28,736 nucleotides of DNA, taken from positions 1 through 28,736 of the forward strand of contig CAJTPO010000038.1 of NCBI GenBank assembly GCA_910578115.1. Reading direction: 5' to 3'. Source of the stretch: an uncultured Lachnospiraceae bacterium. GTDB lineage: Bacteria; Bacillota; Clostridia; Lachnospirales; Lachnospiraceae. Position numbers and translations under genes: made by a program. The notes under the pieces were generated by a model. The model was not told where the DNA came from. It saw only the letters and a program-made list of their open reading frames with translations, and ran no database searches. Below are positions 7,911-16,269 of this stretch, piece after piece (position 1 is the first letter of the stretch; every line of letters begins with the position of its first letter).

Positions 7911-9434
7911 ATGCTTTTGGATATCGGGACATTTCAGACATTACTGCAGATCGGTGAAAATGTAGCCATAGAATTTAAACGATGTGGAAGTGGAATAGAA
8001 TCGGATACCTATGAAAGTGTCTGTTCTTTTTTGAACCGTTTTGGCGGAGATCTGTTTCTGGGTGTGTTGGATGATGGAACGGTGAGCGGAGTTCCAGCCG
8101 GTGCAGCACAGGATCTGGTGAAGAATTTTATCAGCGTGATCAGTAATCCGGCCTGTTTTACACCGACAGTCTATCTTGTGCCGGAACTGCTGGTGTACGA
8201 AGGCAGGACGGTGATTCATATCCATGTACCGCCTGGTGCAGAGGTTCACAGCTATAAGAAGATCGTTTACGATCGTATAGAGGATGCGGACGTAAAGCTG
8301 ACGGGTACGGCGCAGATTGCCCAGCTGTACATTCGCAAACAGACTGTCTATACAGAGAAAAAGATTTATCCCTATGTTACAAAAGAGGATCTGCGGATGG
8401 ATATGCTGCCGAAGATCAGGCAGATGGCTGTAAATCATGCAGGTGGGAAACATCCGTGGGAGAGTCTTTCTGATGACGATTTTTTTAAAAGTGCAGGTCT
8501 GTACGGAGTGGATCTGGTTACTGGTGAGAGAGGTTTTAATCTGGCGGCTGTTTTGCTGCTGGGGAAAGACGAAGTGATCTTAAATGCGTGTCCGGCTTAC
8601 GAGACGGACGCTCTTGTCCGGAAAGTGAACGTAGACAGATATGATGACCGTGAAGTAATCAGGACTAATTTGATTGAGAGCTTTGATCTGCTTATGGAAT
8701 TTGGCAGGAAGCATCTGCCGGACAAGTTTTTTCTGGAGGATACCGACAGGATAAGTCTGCGTAATATCCTTGTCAGGGAGATGGCGGGCAATACTTTGAT
8801 GCATCGGGAATTTACAAGCAGCTACGCTGCCAAATTTGTGATCAGGCAGGATCAGATGTATGTGGAGAATGGAAATCGTGCGGCAAGGGAAGGGATTATC
8901 ACGCCGGACAATCTGGAGCCAAACCCGAAGAATCCGATCATCGCTTCTTTTTTCAGGACAATCGGAAGAGCAGACCGTTTGGGATCTGGTGTCAGAAATC
9001 TGTTTAAGTACAGCAAATATTATTCCGGACAGGAACCTGAGTTTTGTGAAGGAGATGTATTTCGTATCATTGTGCCGTTAAATGATGATTATTCTTTTGA
9101 TTATGTTACAGATGCGGCAAATATAATGAAAGAAGAGACCCAAGTTAAGACCCAAGTTAAGACCCAAGTTAAGACCCAAGTTAAGACCCAAGTTAAGAGC
9201 CAAGTTACTGTTCGTGAGAAAATATTATTTTATTGTGAAGAACCGAGGAAAAAATCTGAGATCGCAGAATACTGCGGTTTTAAAGGAATGAAAAATTTTA
9301 CCAGAAATTACTTAAAGCCGCTGCTGGAAGCGGGAGAGATCACAATGACGCTTCCGGACAAACCGAACAGCCGGAATCAGAAATATGTCGTTACGCACAA
9401 AACACCAGCAAAGATTTCACACCAAAGTGAATGA
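7911..9434 (+). CDS. AlbA/Schlafen-type putative DNA-binding and ATP-binding regulator (COG2865-like)
   Basis: A 507-aa protein. Residues about 15-130 form an AlbA_2/Schlafen-like domain (ENVAIEFKRCGS, then FLNRFGGDLFLGVLDDGTVSG). Residues about 270-390 form a GHKL-type ATP-binding region of the COG2865 kind (ILVREMAGNTLMHREF, YVENGNR, GRADRLGSGVRNLFKY). A linker at about 410-430 made of repeated TQVK leads to a C-terminal winged helix (REKILFYCEEPRKKSEIAEYCGF). Such proteins are usually annotated as transcriptional regulators; target and ligand are unknown. AAGGAG is only 2 nt from the ATG, so the in-frame TTG at 7917 (8 nt spacing) may be the true start. No terminator separates it from the PNP gene, which lies 35 bp downstream. 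Confidence 0.82.
   Translation: MLLDIGTFQTLLQIGENVAIEFKRCGSGIESDTYESVCSFLNRFGGDLFLGVLDDGTVSGVPAGAAQDLVKNFISVISNPACFTPTVYLVPELLVYEGRTVIHIHVPPGAEVHSYKKIVYDRIEDADVKLTGTAQIAQLYIRKQTVYTEKKIYPYVTKEDLRMDMLPKIRQMAVNHAGGKHPWESLSDDDFFKSAGLYGVDLVTGERGFNLAAVLLLGKDEVILNACPAYETDALVRKVNVDRYDDREVIRTNLIESFDLLMEFGRKHLPDKFFLEDTDRISLRNILVREMAGNTLMHREFTSSYAAKFVIRQDQMYVENGNRAAREGIITPDNLEPNPKNPIIASFFRTIGRADRLGSGVRNLFKYSKYYSGQEPEFCEGDVFRIIVPLNDDYSFDYVTDAANIMKEETQVKTQVKTQVKTQVKTQVKSQVTVREKILFYCEEPRKKSEIAEYCGFKGMKNFTRNYLKPLLEAGEITMTLPDKPNSRNQKYVVTHKTPAKISHQSE
9138..9209 (+). repeat. In-frame 12-bp tandem repeat (five exact copies plus one degenerate)
   Basis: The unit ACCCAAGTTAAG is repeated exactly at 9138, 9150, 9162, 9174 and 9186. 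A degenerate sixth copy, AGCCAAGTTACT, lies at 9198. Each unit encodes Thr-Gln-Val-Lys, so copy-number change keeps frame and alters only the length of the linker before the C-terminal winged helix. Confidence 0.95.
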
Positions 9435-9469
9435 AAAATAAATAACATGCAAAGAAAGGCGGTAAACAA

Positions 9470-10303
9470 ATGAATCCAGTATACGAAAAATTATTAAAAT
9501 GCTATGAGTGCTACAAGGCAAAGATTGACTTTGAACCCAGTGTGGCGGTAGTGCTGGGATCGGGGCTTGGCAATTTCGCAAAGACCGTGGATGTGAAGGC
9601 GGAGCTTCCCTACAGTGAGATCGAAGGGTTTCCGGTATCTACGGTGCCGGGACATGCGGGTAAGTTTATTTTCGGGTATATCAACGAGGTGCCCGTGGTG
9701 CTGATGCAGGGGCGTGTCCACTACTATGAGGGATATCCGATCACGGATGTGGTGCTGCCTACCCGTCTGATGAAGATGATGGGGGCGAAGGTATTGTTCC
9801 TGACCAATGCTTCCGGCGGTATCAACCCTGCTTTCCATGCGGGCAGTCTGATGCTGCTGAAAGATCATGTCTCCATCTTCGCACCGAATCCGTTGATTGG
9901 AGCCAATATCGAGGAGCTGGGAACGAGATTCCCGGATATGTCCCACGTCTACGACGAGGAACTGCAGGAGATCATCAGAAGCACGGCAAAAGAAAACGAT
10001 ATCGAGTTGTTTGAGGGGATCTATGCCCAGCTGACGGGGCCTTCTTTCGAGTCTCCGGCGGAGATCCAGCTGCTGCATAAGCTGGGCGTGAGCGCAGTGG
10101 GCATGAGCACGGTCGTGGAGGCGATCGCTGCCAACCATATGGGCATGAAGATCTGTGGCGTATCCTGTGTTAGCAATCTGGCGGCGGGCATGAACAGTGC
10201 ACCTTTGACGCATGAGGAAGTACAGGAGGCGGCCAACGCGGTGGCACCGAAGTTTGAGAAGCTGCTGGTGGAGTCGATCACGAAGTTTCGGGAACTGATT
10301 TAA
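9470..10303 (+). CDS. punA: Purine nucleoside phosphorylase (inosine/guanosine type)
   Basis: A 277-aa enzyme that splits purine (deoxy)ribonucleosides with phosphate into base and (deoxy)ribose-1-phosphate in salvage. Family motifs are in order: VVLGSGLGNFA near the N-terminus (phosphate site), PGHAGKF, GRVHYYEGY, TNASGGINPAF, LTGPSFESPAEIQ (base-site Glu), VGMSTVVEAIAANHMGM and CVSNLAAGMN with the base-binding Asn. This is the trimeric type of PNP. AAGAAAGGCGG precedes the ATG. The deaminase-like amidohydrolase gene follows 133 bp downstream, suggesting a purine nucleoside catabolic pair. The symbol punA is one of several used for this family. Confidence 0.93.
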   Translation: MNPVYEKLLKCYECYKAKIDFEPSVAVVLGSGLGNFAKTVDVKAELPYSEIEGFPVSTVPGHAGKFIFGYINEVPVVLMQGRVHYYEGYPITDVVLPTRLMKMMGAKVLFLTNASGGINPAFHAGSLMLLKDHVSIFAPNPLIGANIEELGTRFPDMSHVYDEELQEIIRSTAKENDIELFEGIYAQLTGPSFESPAEIQLLHKLGVSAVGMSTVVEAIAANHMGMKICGVSCVSNLAAGMNSAPLTHEEVQEAANAVAPKFEKLLVESITKFRELI

Positions 10304-10436
10304 TTTGAGATCCTGCGGCATGTGTACATGGAAGCAGAATGGAGTATGTGGTGACAATGATGCATAAGGAGAGTATTCAGGCGTCTTTGTACAAAGAACC
10401 GGTGTATACAGTTATGCAGAATGGAGGAAAAGACAG

Positions 10437-11750
10437 ATGAATTACAGATTTTATAATGCGCGTATCCTGACAATGGAGACGGACAGGCTGATCACAGGCG
10501 AATTATGGGTGCAGGACGGAAAGATTCTGTATGTCGGTGACGGCAGCGATACGGACGGTGTCTGTGCCGGCGGCCAGGGTGCAGAGGATGGTCAGAGCAG
10601 ATGGGACAGGGAGATTGACTGCGAAGGTAATCTGCTGATGCCCGGTTTCAAGAATGCCCATACCCATTCCGGTATGACGCTTCTGCGTTCTTATGCGGAC
10701 GACCTGCCGCTGCAGGACTGGCTGTTCAAGCAGGTCTTTCCCATAGAGGATAAGATGGACGGGGAGATGATCTATCACCTGACGAAGCTGGCGGTATTGG
10801 AGTATCTGACCAGCGGTATCACATCCATCTTTGATATGTATCTGACGCCGGAGACGACGGCAAAGGCCTGCGTGGATATGGGAATGCGCTGCGTACAGGT
10901 CAGCGGAACGAGCGGGCAGACGGATTTTGAGCCGTCCCTGGAACTGTTGGAGCAGCGCTATCAGGCGTTGAACCATGACGATCCGCTGCTCAGTTATTTT
11001 ATCGGATTTCATGCGGAGTATACCTGTTCCAGAGAGCTGATGGAACGGGTGGCACAGATCGCACATAAGTATAAGGCTCCGGTATACACTCATCTGGCGG
11101 AGACGAAGGCGGAGGTGGAAGGCTGCCGGGAACGCCACAGTATGTCTCCGGCAAAACTGCTTGACACGATCGGCATGTTCGATTACGGCGGCGGCGGTTA
11201 TCACTGTGTCTGGATGGACGAAGAGGATATGGAGATCTTCCGCAGACGCGGGCTCAGTGTGGTGACCAACCCGGGCTCCAACACCAAACTCGCCAGCGGC
11301 ATCGCGCCGATCTCTGCTTATCTGAAAAAGGGGATCAACGTAGCCATCGGTACGGACGGGCCGGCCAGCAACAACTGCCTTGATATGTTCCGGGAGATGT
11401 TTCTGGTGACGGGGCTTGCCAAGCTGCGGGAGGAGGACGCCTCTGCCGTAGATGCCTGGGAAGTGCTCAAGATGGCCACGGTGAACGGCGCCAAAGCGAT
11501 GTATCTGCCGGATACCGATGTGCTGGCACCGGGCAAGGCGGCGGATATCATCATGATCGACCTGCATCAGCCCAACATGCAGCCCATCAACAATATCCCC
11601 AAGAATCTGGTCTACAGCGGCAGCAAGCAGAACGTGAAGATGACCATGATCCAGGGACGGATCCTGTATGAGAACGGCATTTTCACGGATGCCTATGATG
11701 TGGAGGAAATCTATAGAAAGGCAAACGAGATCATAGACAGTCTGCGATAG
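10437..11750 (+). CDS. Amidohydrolase, MTA/SAH- or guanine-deaminase-like (ATZ/TRZ family)
   Basis: A 437-aa cytosolic metal-dependent hydrolase. The metal ligands of the family are all in place: His75-x-His77 in NAHTHSGMTLLR, His219 in THLAET with Glu222, His256 in GYHCVWMDEED, and Asp307 in IGTDGPASNN. FHAEYTCSREL and VTNPGSNTKLASGIAPI are also typical of the 5-methylthioadenosine/S-adenosylhomocysteine deaminase (MtaD) branch. Residues about 38-58 are a Gly-rich insertion in the N-terminal beta-sandwich. A GGAGG site lies about 9 nt before the ATG. Position next to PNP supports deamination of a purine nucleoside or base; the exact substrate cannot be fixed by reading. Confidence 0.85.
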   Translation: MNYRFYNARILTMETDRLITGELWVQDGKILYVGDGSDTDGVCAGGQGAEDGQSRWDREIDCEGNLLMPGFKNAHTHSGMTLLRSYADDLPLQDWLFKQVFPIEDKMDGEMIYHLTKLAVLEYLTSGITSIFDMYLTPETTAKACVDMGMRCVQVSGTSGQTDFEPSLELLEQRYQALNHDDPLLSYFIGFHAEYTCSRELMERVAQIAHKYKAPVYTHLAETKAEVEGCRERHSMSPAKLLDTIGMFDYGGGGYHCVWMDEEDMEIFRRRGLSVVTNPGSNTKLASGIAPISAYLKKGINVAIGTDGPASNNCLDMFREMFLVTGLAKLREEDASAVDAWEVLKMATVNGAKAMYLPDTDVLAPGKAADIIMIDLHQPNMQPINNIPKNLVYSGSKQNVKMTMIQGRILYENGIFTDAYDVEEIYRKANEIIDSLR

Positions 11751-11769
11751 TATCACAGAGTTGTGACAG

Positions 11770-11806
11770 CAGGCGAAGCCGGTGCATTCAGCACAGGTTC
11801 CGCCTG
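11770..11806 (+). other. Stable hairpin between the amidohydrolase and MutS-like genes
   Basis: CAGGCG (11770-11775) pairs with CGCCTG (11801-11806), with an inner GTGC/GCAC stem around ATTCA. No U-tract follows, so it looks like an intercistronic hairpin rather than a classic terminator. Confidence 0.35.
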
Positions 11807-11836
11807 ACAGGTTGCCTTTGAAATCAGGAAGTGCAT

Positions 11837-13540
11837 ATGGATGGTTTAGTGTTGGCGGGTATGATCCTGTTTTTGATCGTGCTCATCATGGGAAAGGAAT
11901 ATATCAACAGCAGGTCTTTTCACAGGCATAACCTGCAGAGGATCTTCGAAAGCTACGGTATGCCTTCCGAGCGGGTTTACAAGACGGGGGAGCTTGAGCA
12001 TATCCAGCAATATTATCTCAGGCATCCCGGGAAGAACCAGCTGGACGATATCACATGGAACGATCTGAATATGGACAGCCTTTATCAGCAGATCAATGTC
12101 TCCTGCAGCGCTGCGGGGGACGAATATCTGTATTACAGGCTGCGGACGCCGCTTGACAGGCGGGAAGAGCTGGAGCAATGGGAGTCCAGGATCGGCTTTT
12201 TTATGGAGCATGAGGAAGCGCGGCGTCAGGTGCAGGGCCTGTTCTATCAACTGGGGAGAATGGGACGCTATTCGCTGCATGAGTATATCGAGAATCTGGA
12301 TATTCTGGGCGAGCGGAAGAACGGTAAATATATTCTGTACAATGTGACTTTATTTTTGTGCATCGGGAGCATGTTTGCGTCGCCGCCGCTGGGAATCGGC
12401 GCGCTGCTTTTGGTGGTGTGCCACAACCTGATCGGCTATTTCAGGGAGTACAAACAGATCGAGCCGTATATCACCAGCTTCCGCTATATCAAGAGGATGC
12501 TGGATGCGGCGGAGAAGATGGGACACATGAAGATCACAGGGATTGCCGGGGAATCGGAGCGCCTGCTTGCCTGCCATGAGAAGATGAAGAGCTTTATCCG
12601 CAATGCCTATCTGTTGGTCTATGTGGAGAAGGGGAACGGCGATCCGCTCAGTCTTATTCTGGACTATGTGCGTATGGTTTTTTATCTGGATCTGATCCAG
12701 TTTAACAATGCGCTGCATGCGGTGCGGGGGCATCTGGAGGAGATCGACGAGATGGTGACGCTGCTGGGTAAGATTGAGACGGCAGTGGTGATCGGTTCCT
12801 ACAGGAACAGTCTGCCGGAATACTGCCTGCCAACGCTTCGTTTTGAGGAGGATGCGGAACGGCGTATGGTGATCGAACAGCTCTACCATCCCTTACTGTC
12901 AGATCCGGTGAAGAATTCCATTGATACGCGAAAAGGGGTTCTGCTGACCGGTTCCAATGCCTCCGGTAAATCCACTTTTCTGCGTGCCGTGGCGTTAAGC
13001 GCCGTGCTGGCGCAGACTATTCTCACCTGTCCGGCGAGGCGCTATGAGGCGCCGGTGTTCCGGATCTATTCGTCCATGTCCTTAAAGGACGATCTGATCA
13101 GCGGACAGAGTTATTATATGGTAGAGATCAGAGCGGTCAAACGGATCCTTGACCAGGTGAGACTGGCCGGGGAAGAGCACGGCTGCGTGCTCTGTTTTGT
13201 GGATGAGGTGCTGCGGGGCACCAATACGGTGGAAAGGATCGCGGCCTCCACACAGATCATGAAGATGCTCTCGGCGGGACATGTGATCTGCTTTGCGGCG
13301 ACCCATGATGTGGAACTGACCAGGCTTTTGGCAGAGGAATACGAAAACTATCATTTCGAGGAGCGGATCGAGGAGGACGATGTGTTCTTCCCGTACACGC
13401 TGATGCCGGGACCGGCCACCACGCGGAATGCCATTGCACTGCTCAGGGTGCTGGGATATGATGACGGGATCATTACGGAAGCGGAAGCCATGGCGGGACA
13501 TTTTCTGGCGGAAGGAAACTGGAACCGGAATGAGAAGTAA
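11837..13540 (+). CDS. Membrane-anchored MutS-family ATPase (MutS domain V protein)
   Basis: About 567 aa from the ATG at 11837, preceded by AGGAAG; a GTG two codons upstream is the alternative start. The N-terminus is a membrane segment (LVLAGMILFLIVLIM). A second hydrophobic pair lies at about residues 165-195 (YNVTLFLCIGSMF and LGIGALLLVVCHNLIGYF). The C-terminal part is the MutS ATPase domain: P-loop TGSNASGKST at about 370-380, Walker B CVLCFVDEVLRGTNTVER with the catalytic Glu near 456, and a FAATHDVELTRLL block. It lacks the mismatch-recognition domain of MutS and the Smr nuclease of MutS2, so classical mismatch repair is unlikely. The role of this branch is unknown. Confidence 0.82.
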   Translation: MDGLVLAGMILFLIVLIMGKEYINSRSFHRHNLQRIFESYGMPSERVYKTGELEHIQQYYLRHPGKNQLDDITWNDLNMDSLYQQINVSCSAAGDEYLYYRLRTPLDRREELEQWESRIGFFMEHEEARRQVQGLFYQLGRMGRYSLHEYIENLDILGERKNGKYILYNVTLFLCIGSMFASPPLGIGALLLVVCHNLIGYFREYKQIEPYITSFRYIKRMLDAAEKMGHMKITGIAGESERLLACHEKMKSFIRNAYLLVYVEKGNGDPLSLILDYVRMVFYLDLIQFNNALHAVRGHLEEIDEMVTLLGKIETAVVIGSYRNSLPEYCLPTLRFEEDAERRMVIEQLYHPLLSDPVKNSIDTRKGVLLTGSNASGKSTFLRAVALSAVLAQTILTCPARRYEAPVFRIYSSMSLKDDLISGQSYYMVEIRAVKRILDQVRLAGEEHGCVLCFVDEVLRGTNTVERIAASTQIMKMLSAGHVICFAATHDVELTRLLAEEYENYHFEERIEEDDVFFPYTLMPGPATTRNAIALLRVLGYDDGIITEAEAMAGHFLAEGNWNRNEK

Positions 13541-13560
13541 AGAGGAGGACACAGACCTGA

Positions 13561-14031
13561 ATGAAAGTAACGATCTACACTGACGGCTCGGCCCGCGGCA
13601 ACCCGGAGGGGCCGGGCGGTTACGGGACGGTGCTGCAGTATATTGACCCGAAGGGGACGCTGCATGAGCGGGAGTACTCGGCGGGGTATAAGAAGACCAC
13701 CAACAACCGCATGGAGCTGATGGCGGCGATCGTGGGGCTGGAAGCGTTGACGAAGCCCTGCGAGGTCACACTGGTCTCGGATTCCAAATATGTGACGGAT
13801 GCCTTCAACCAGCACTGGATCGACGGATGGATCCGGAAGAACTGGAAGACGGCGGGCAACAAGCCGGTCAAGAATATTGATCTGTGGGAACGGCTTCTGC
13901 AGGCGAAAAAGCCGCATCAGGTGACATTTCGCTGGGTAAAGGGGCACGACGGCCATCCGGAGAACGAACGCTGCGACAAATTGGCCACAACTGCGGCGGA
14001 TGGCACAGACTTACTTGACGATACCTTCTGA
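13561..14031 (+). CDS. rnhA: Ribonuclease HI
   Basis: A 156-aa enzyme that cuts the RNA strand of RNA-DNA hybrids. All four catalytic carboxylates are visible: Asp8 in IYTDGSARGNP, Glu in NNRMELMAAI, Asp in LVSDSKYV, and Asp in ENERCDKLA near the C-terminus. The basic handle DGWIRKNWKTAGNKPVKNIDLW is typical of the bacterial RNase HI type. The start lies 20 bp after the MutS-like gene, with AGGAGG about 12 nt upstream, so the two are probably co-transcribed. Length and domain content are standard. Confidence 0.95.
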   Translation: MKVTIYTDGSARGNPEGPGGYGTVLQYIDPKGTLHEREYSAGYKKTTNNRMELMAAIVGLEALTKPCEVTLVSDSKYVTDAFNQHWIDGWIRKNWKTAGNKPVKNIDLWERLLQAKKPHQVTFRWVKGHDGHPENERCDKLATTAADGTDLLDDTF

Positions 14032-14103
14032 TTGGTGGTATCATAGATATGGTTTTTGAAGAAAGACATTTTATTACGTAACATGATGGGAAGGGGATAA
14101 CAG

Positions 14104-14292
14104 ATGACGAATTTGATCTTGTTTGTAAACGCTTTTTTATCTTACTTATTGGTGTTTGTATTTATTGTGGCAGTGGTGGTCGTAGCATGTGTGATCGGTG
14201 TGAAATGGAGAAAGAGCAAAGATGCCAAAGCTGCTGTACAGACGGGCATGAGCGCACAGGCAGAAGGCGTCGGCGGGAAGACAGCCGTATGA
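14104..14292 (+). CDS. Small single-pass membrane protein of unknown function
   Basis: A 62-aa protein with a good GGAAGGGG ribosome site 6-7 nt before the ATG. A single long hydrophobic segment spans about residues 4-33 (FLSYLLVFVFIVAVVVVACV is its core), followed by a basic, Lys-rich cytoplasmic tail (KWRKSKDAK). I do not recognise a named family. The strong start signal and clean membrane topology argue that it is a real gene. Confidence 0.7.
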   Translation: MTNLILFVNAFLSYLLVFVFIVAVVVVACVIGVKWRKSKDAKAAVQTGMSAQAEGVGGKTAV

Positions 14293-14440
14293 TGTCTCTG
14301 AATGGAGATGGTTTGAAAGTCAGGCCGGCGGGTCTGGCTTTTTCCGTATTTAGTCTTCTGGTCCGGAGCCGGTCTGCGGTGCAGCAGGCGGCACGGCGGC
14401 GGGAGATCAGGCTGCGGATGGGAGGAGGACGGAGGTAAGA

Positions 14441-15154
14441 ATGGGAAATTATACGACGATCCTGTGGGATCTGGATCAGACGCTGTTGGACTTTGACCGT
14501 TCGATGGACTATGCGATCAGAGAGGTCTTCGCCCGGTATGATCTGTATATGGATGAGAAGATCGCCGCCCGGTATGAAGTCATCAACCGGGATCACTGGA
14601 ACAGGCTGGAGCGCGGCGAGATCACGAAGGAAGAAGTGAAGGTGGGCAGATTCCGGGTGCTGCTTGCGGAGCTGTCGATCGGGCACATCGATCCGGCAAA
14701 GATCGCGGCCGATTATCAGGATGTGCTGGGCAGTGTCTACTATTATATAGACGGCGCCGTGGAGGTGGTCACCAGGCTGCGGGATCTTGGGTTTCACCAG
14801 TATGTAGTGACCAATGGAGTTAATACGACCCAGAGCAGTAAGATGAAGCTGTCGGGATTTGACAGGCTGATGGACGGGGTTTTCGTGTCGGAGCTGATGG
14901 GATATCCGAAACCGATGAAGGGCTATTTCGACGCCTGTTTTGCGGTGCTGCCGGAGGGGACGAGGGAGCGAAGCATTCTGGTGGGAGATTCGCTGACCAG
15001 CGATATGCAGGGAGCCAACAATGCGGGCATTACCGCCTGCTGGTTTAACCCGAAAGGGCGTAAAAAGGATGTCGCGGTGCAAATCGACTATGAGATACGG
15101 CATCTGAGGGAATTGCCGGCCATTCTGGGCGTGGCAGAGGACCCGGCAGGGTAA
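14441..15154 (+). CDS. yjjG: HAD-superfamily nucleotidase, YjjG type
   Basis: A 237-aa cytosolic phosphatase. HAD motif I is WDLDQTLLDF with Asp10 and Asp12, motif II is the Thr of VVTNGV, motif III is the Lys of YPKPMKGYF, and motif IV is LVGDSLTSDMQGANNAG. The helical cap between motifs I and II and the overall length match YjjG, which removes phosphate from non-canonical or pyrimidine nucleoside monophosphates (house-cleaning). GGACGGAGG lies about 6 nt before the ATG. The gene sits among other nucleotide-metabolism genes. Substrate choice is inferred from the family. Confidence 0.85.
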   Translation: MGNYTTILWDLDQTLLDFDRSMDYAIREVFARYDLYMDEKIAARYEVINRDHWNRLERGEITKEEVKVGRFRVLLAELSIGHIDPAKIAADYQDVLGSVYYYIDGAVEVVTRLRDLGFHQYVVTNGVNTTQSSKMKLSGFDRLMDGVFVSELMGYPKPMKGYFDACFAVLPEGTRERSILVGDSLTSDMQGANNAGITACWFNPKGRKKDVAVQIDYEIRHLRELPAILGVAEDPAG

Positions 15155-15242
15155 CGGCGTCAGGCAGAAGCGGTACACAGGGTAAAAGTTCAGCCCGGGA
15201 CGTTATTTGGCAAAGTCCGTAATGAACATACAGGAGTTTTGC

Positions 15243-16241
15243 ATGGCAAAAAGCGGTAATCAGAAGTTGAAATTATTATATCTGGTAAAAATACTGACGG
15301 AGCAGTCCGATGAGGAGCACTGTCTGGGAGCGCAGGCGCTGATCGACGGTCTGGCGGAATACGGTATCAGGGCGGAGCGCAAGAGCATCTATGACGATAT
15401 CGCGCAGCTGATCGAGTTCGGGTATGACATCGTGCTGGTCAAAGCGAAGACGGGCGGCGGTTATTACCTGGCCGGACGGGAATTTGAGCTGGCGGAGTTA
15501 AAGCTGCTGGTGGAGACGGTACAGGCTTCCCGGTTCCTTACGGTGAAGAAGTCGAGGGAGCTGATCGGCAAGATCGAGAAGCTGGCGTCGAAAGCGGAGG
15601 CCGGACAGCTGCAGCGGCAGGTCTATGTGGCCAACCGGGTCAAGACGGCCAATGAAAGTATCTATTACATAGTGGATGATATCCACCGGGCGATTCAGGA
15701 CAATGAGCAGATCTCGTTTCAGTATCTGGAGTGGAATCTGGAGAAGGAGCTGGTGCCGCGCAAGGACGGTAAGCTCTATCAGATCAGTCCCTGGGCGCTG
15801 ACCTGCAAGGACGAGAACTATTACCTGATCGGTCATGACGGGGAGAGTGACACGATCAAGCATTTTCGGGTCGATAAGATGGGACAGATCCGTGTGCTGG
15901 CCGGTGTGGGACGGCAGGGGGCGGCGCTTTTTGAGCGGTTTGACATTGCCGCCTACGCCAACAAGACCTTCGGCATGTTCGGCGGCCGGGAGGAGGTCGT
16001 CACGCTGGAATTTGAGAACCGGTTTATCGGTGTCGTTATGGACCGCTTCGGGAAGGAAGTGCCTGTGAGGAGACGGGAGGAAGAATGCTTCTCCGTGCGG
16101 GTGCAGGTAGCCCTCAGCGGACAGTTCTACGGGTGGCTGACGGGGCTTGGCACAGGGGCCAGGATCCTGGCCCCCGCGGAAGTGGCGGAGGAGTACCAGG
16201 CACATCTTACAAAGGTGCTGGGGCAGTATATTGACAGGTAA
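15243..16241 (+). CDS. WYL-domain transcriptional regulator
   Basis: About 332 aa from the ATG at 15243, which has ACAGGAG 8 nt upstream; an in-frame TTG 12 codons earlier (15207) lacks such a site. The N-terminal winged helix covers about residues 5-70 (LYLVKILTEQSDEEHCLGAQ, then YGIRAERKSIYDDIAQL). The WYL domain lies at about 125-230 (ISFQYLEW, QISPWALTCKDENYYLIGHD) and is followed by a WCX-like C-terminal region. WYL proteins often respond to nucleotides or nucleic-acid ligands. It lies 28 bp before the aminotransferase gene and is probably in one transcript with it. Target genes are unknown. Confidence 0.88.
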   Translation: MAKSGNQKLKLLYLVKILTEQSDEEHCLGAQALIDGLAEYGIRAERKSIYDDIAQLIEFGYDIVLVKAKTGGGYYLAGREFELAELKLLVETVQASRFLTVKKSRELIGKIEKLASKAEAGQLQRQVYVANRVKTANESIYYIVDDIHRAIQDNEQISFQYLEWNLEKELVPRKDGKLYQISPWALTCKDENYYLIGHDGESDTIKHFRVDKMGQIRVLAGVGRQGAALFERFDIAAYANKTFGMFGGREEVVTLEFENRFIGVVMDRFGKEVPVRRREEECFSVRVQVALSGQFYGWLTGLGTGARILAPAEVAEEYQAHLTKVLGQYIDR

Positions 16242-16269
16242 CAAAACAGACAGAAATGAGGAAACAGAC

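Noticed and set aside
9138..9209. Possible CRISPR-like array
   Set aside because: The units are 12 bp, directly adjacent, without spacers, and in frame within a coding region.
10503..11756. Minus-strand 417-codon open frame opposite the amidohydrolase
   Set aside because: Antisense shadow of a gene with intact metal-binding motifs; its His-rich composition is an artefact of the complement.
14018..14041. GATACC/GGTATC inverted repeat at the end of rnhA as a terminator
   Set aside because: Six base pairs only and no T-tract directly after it.
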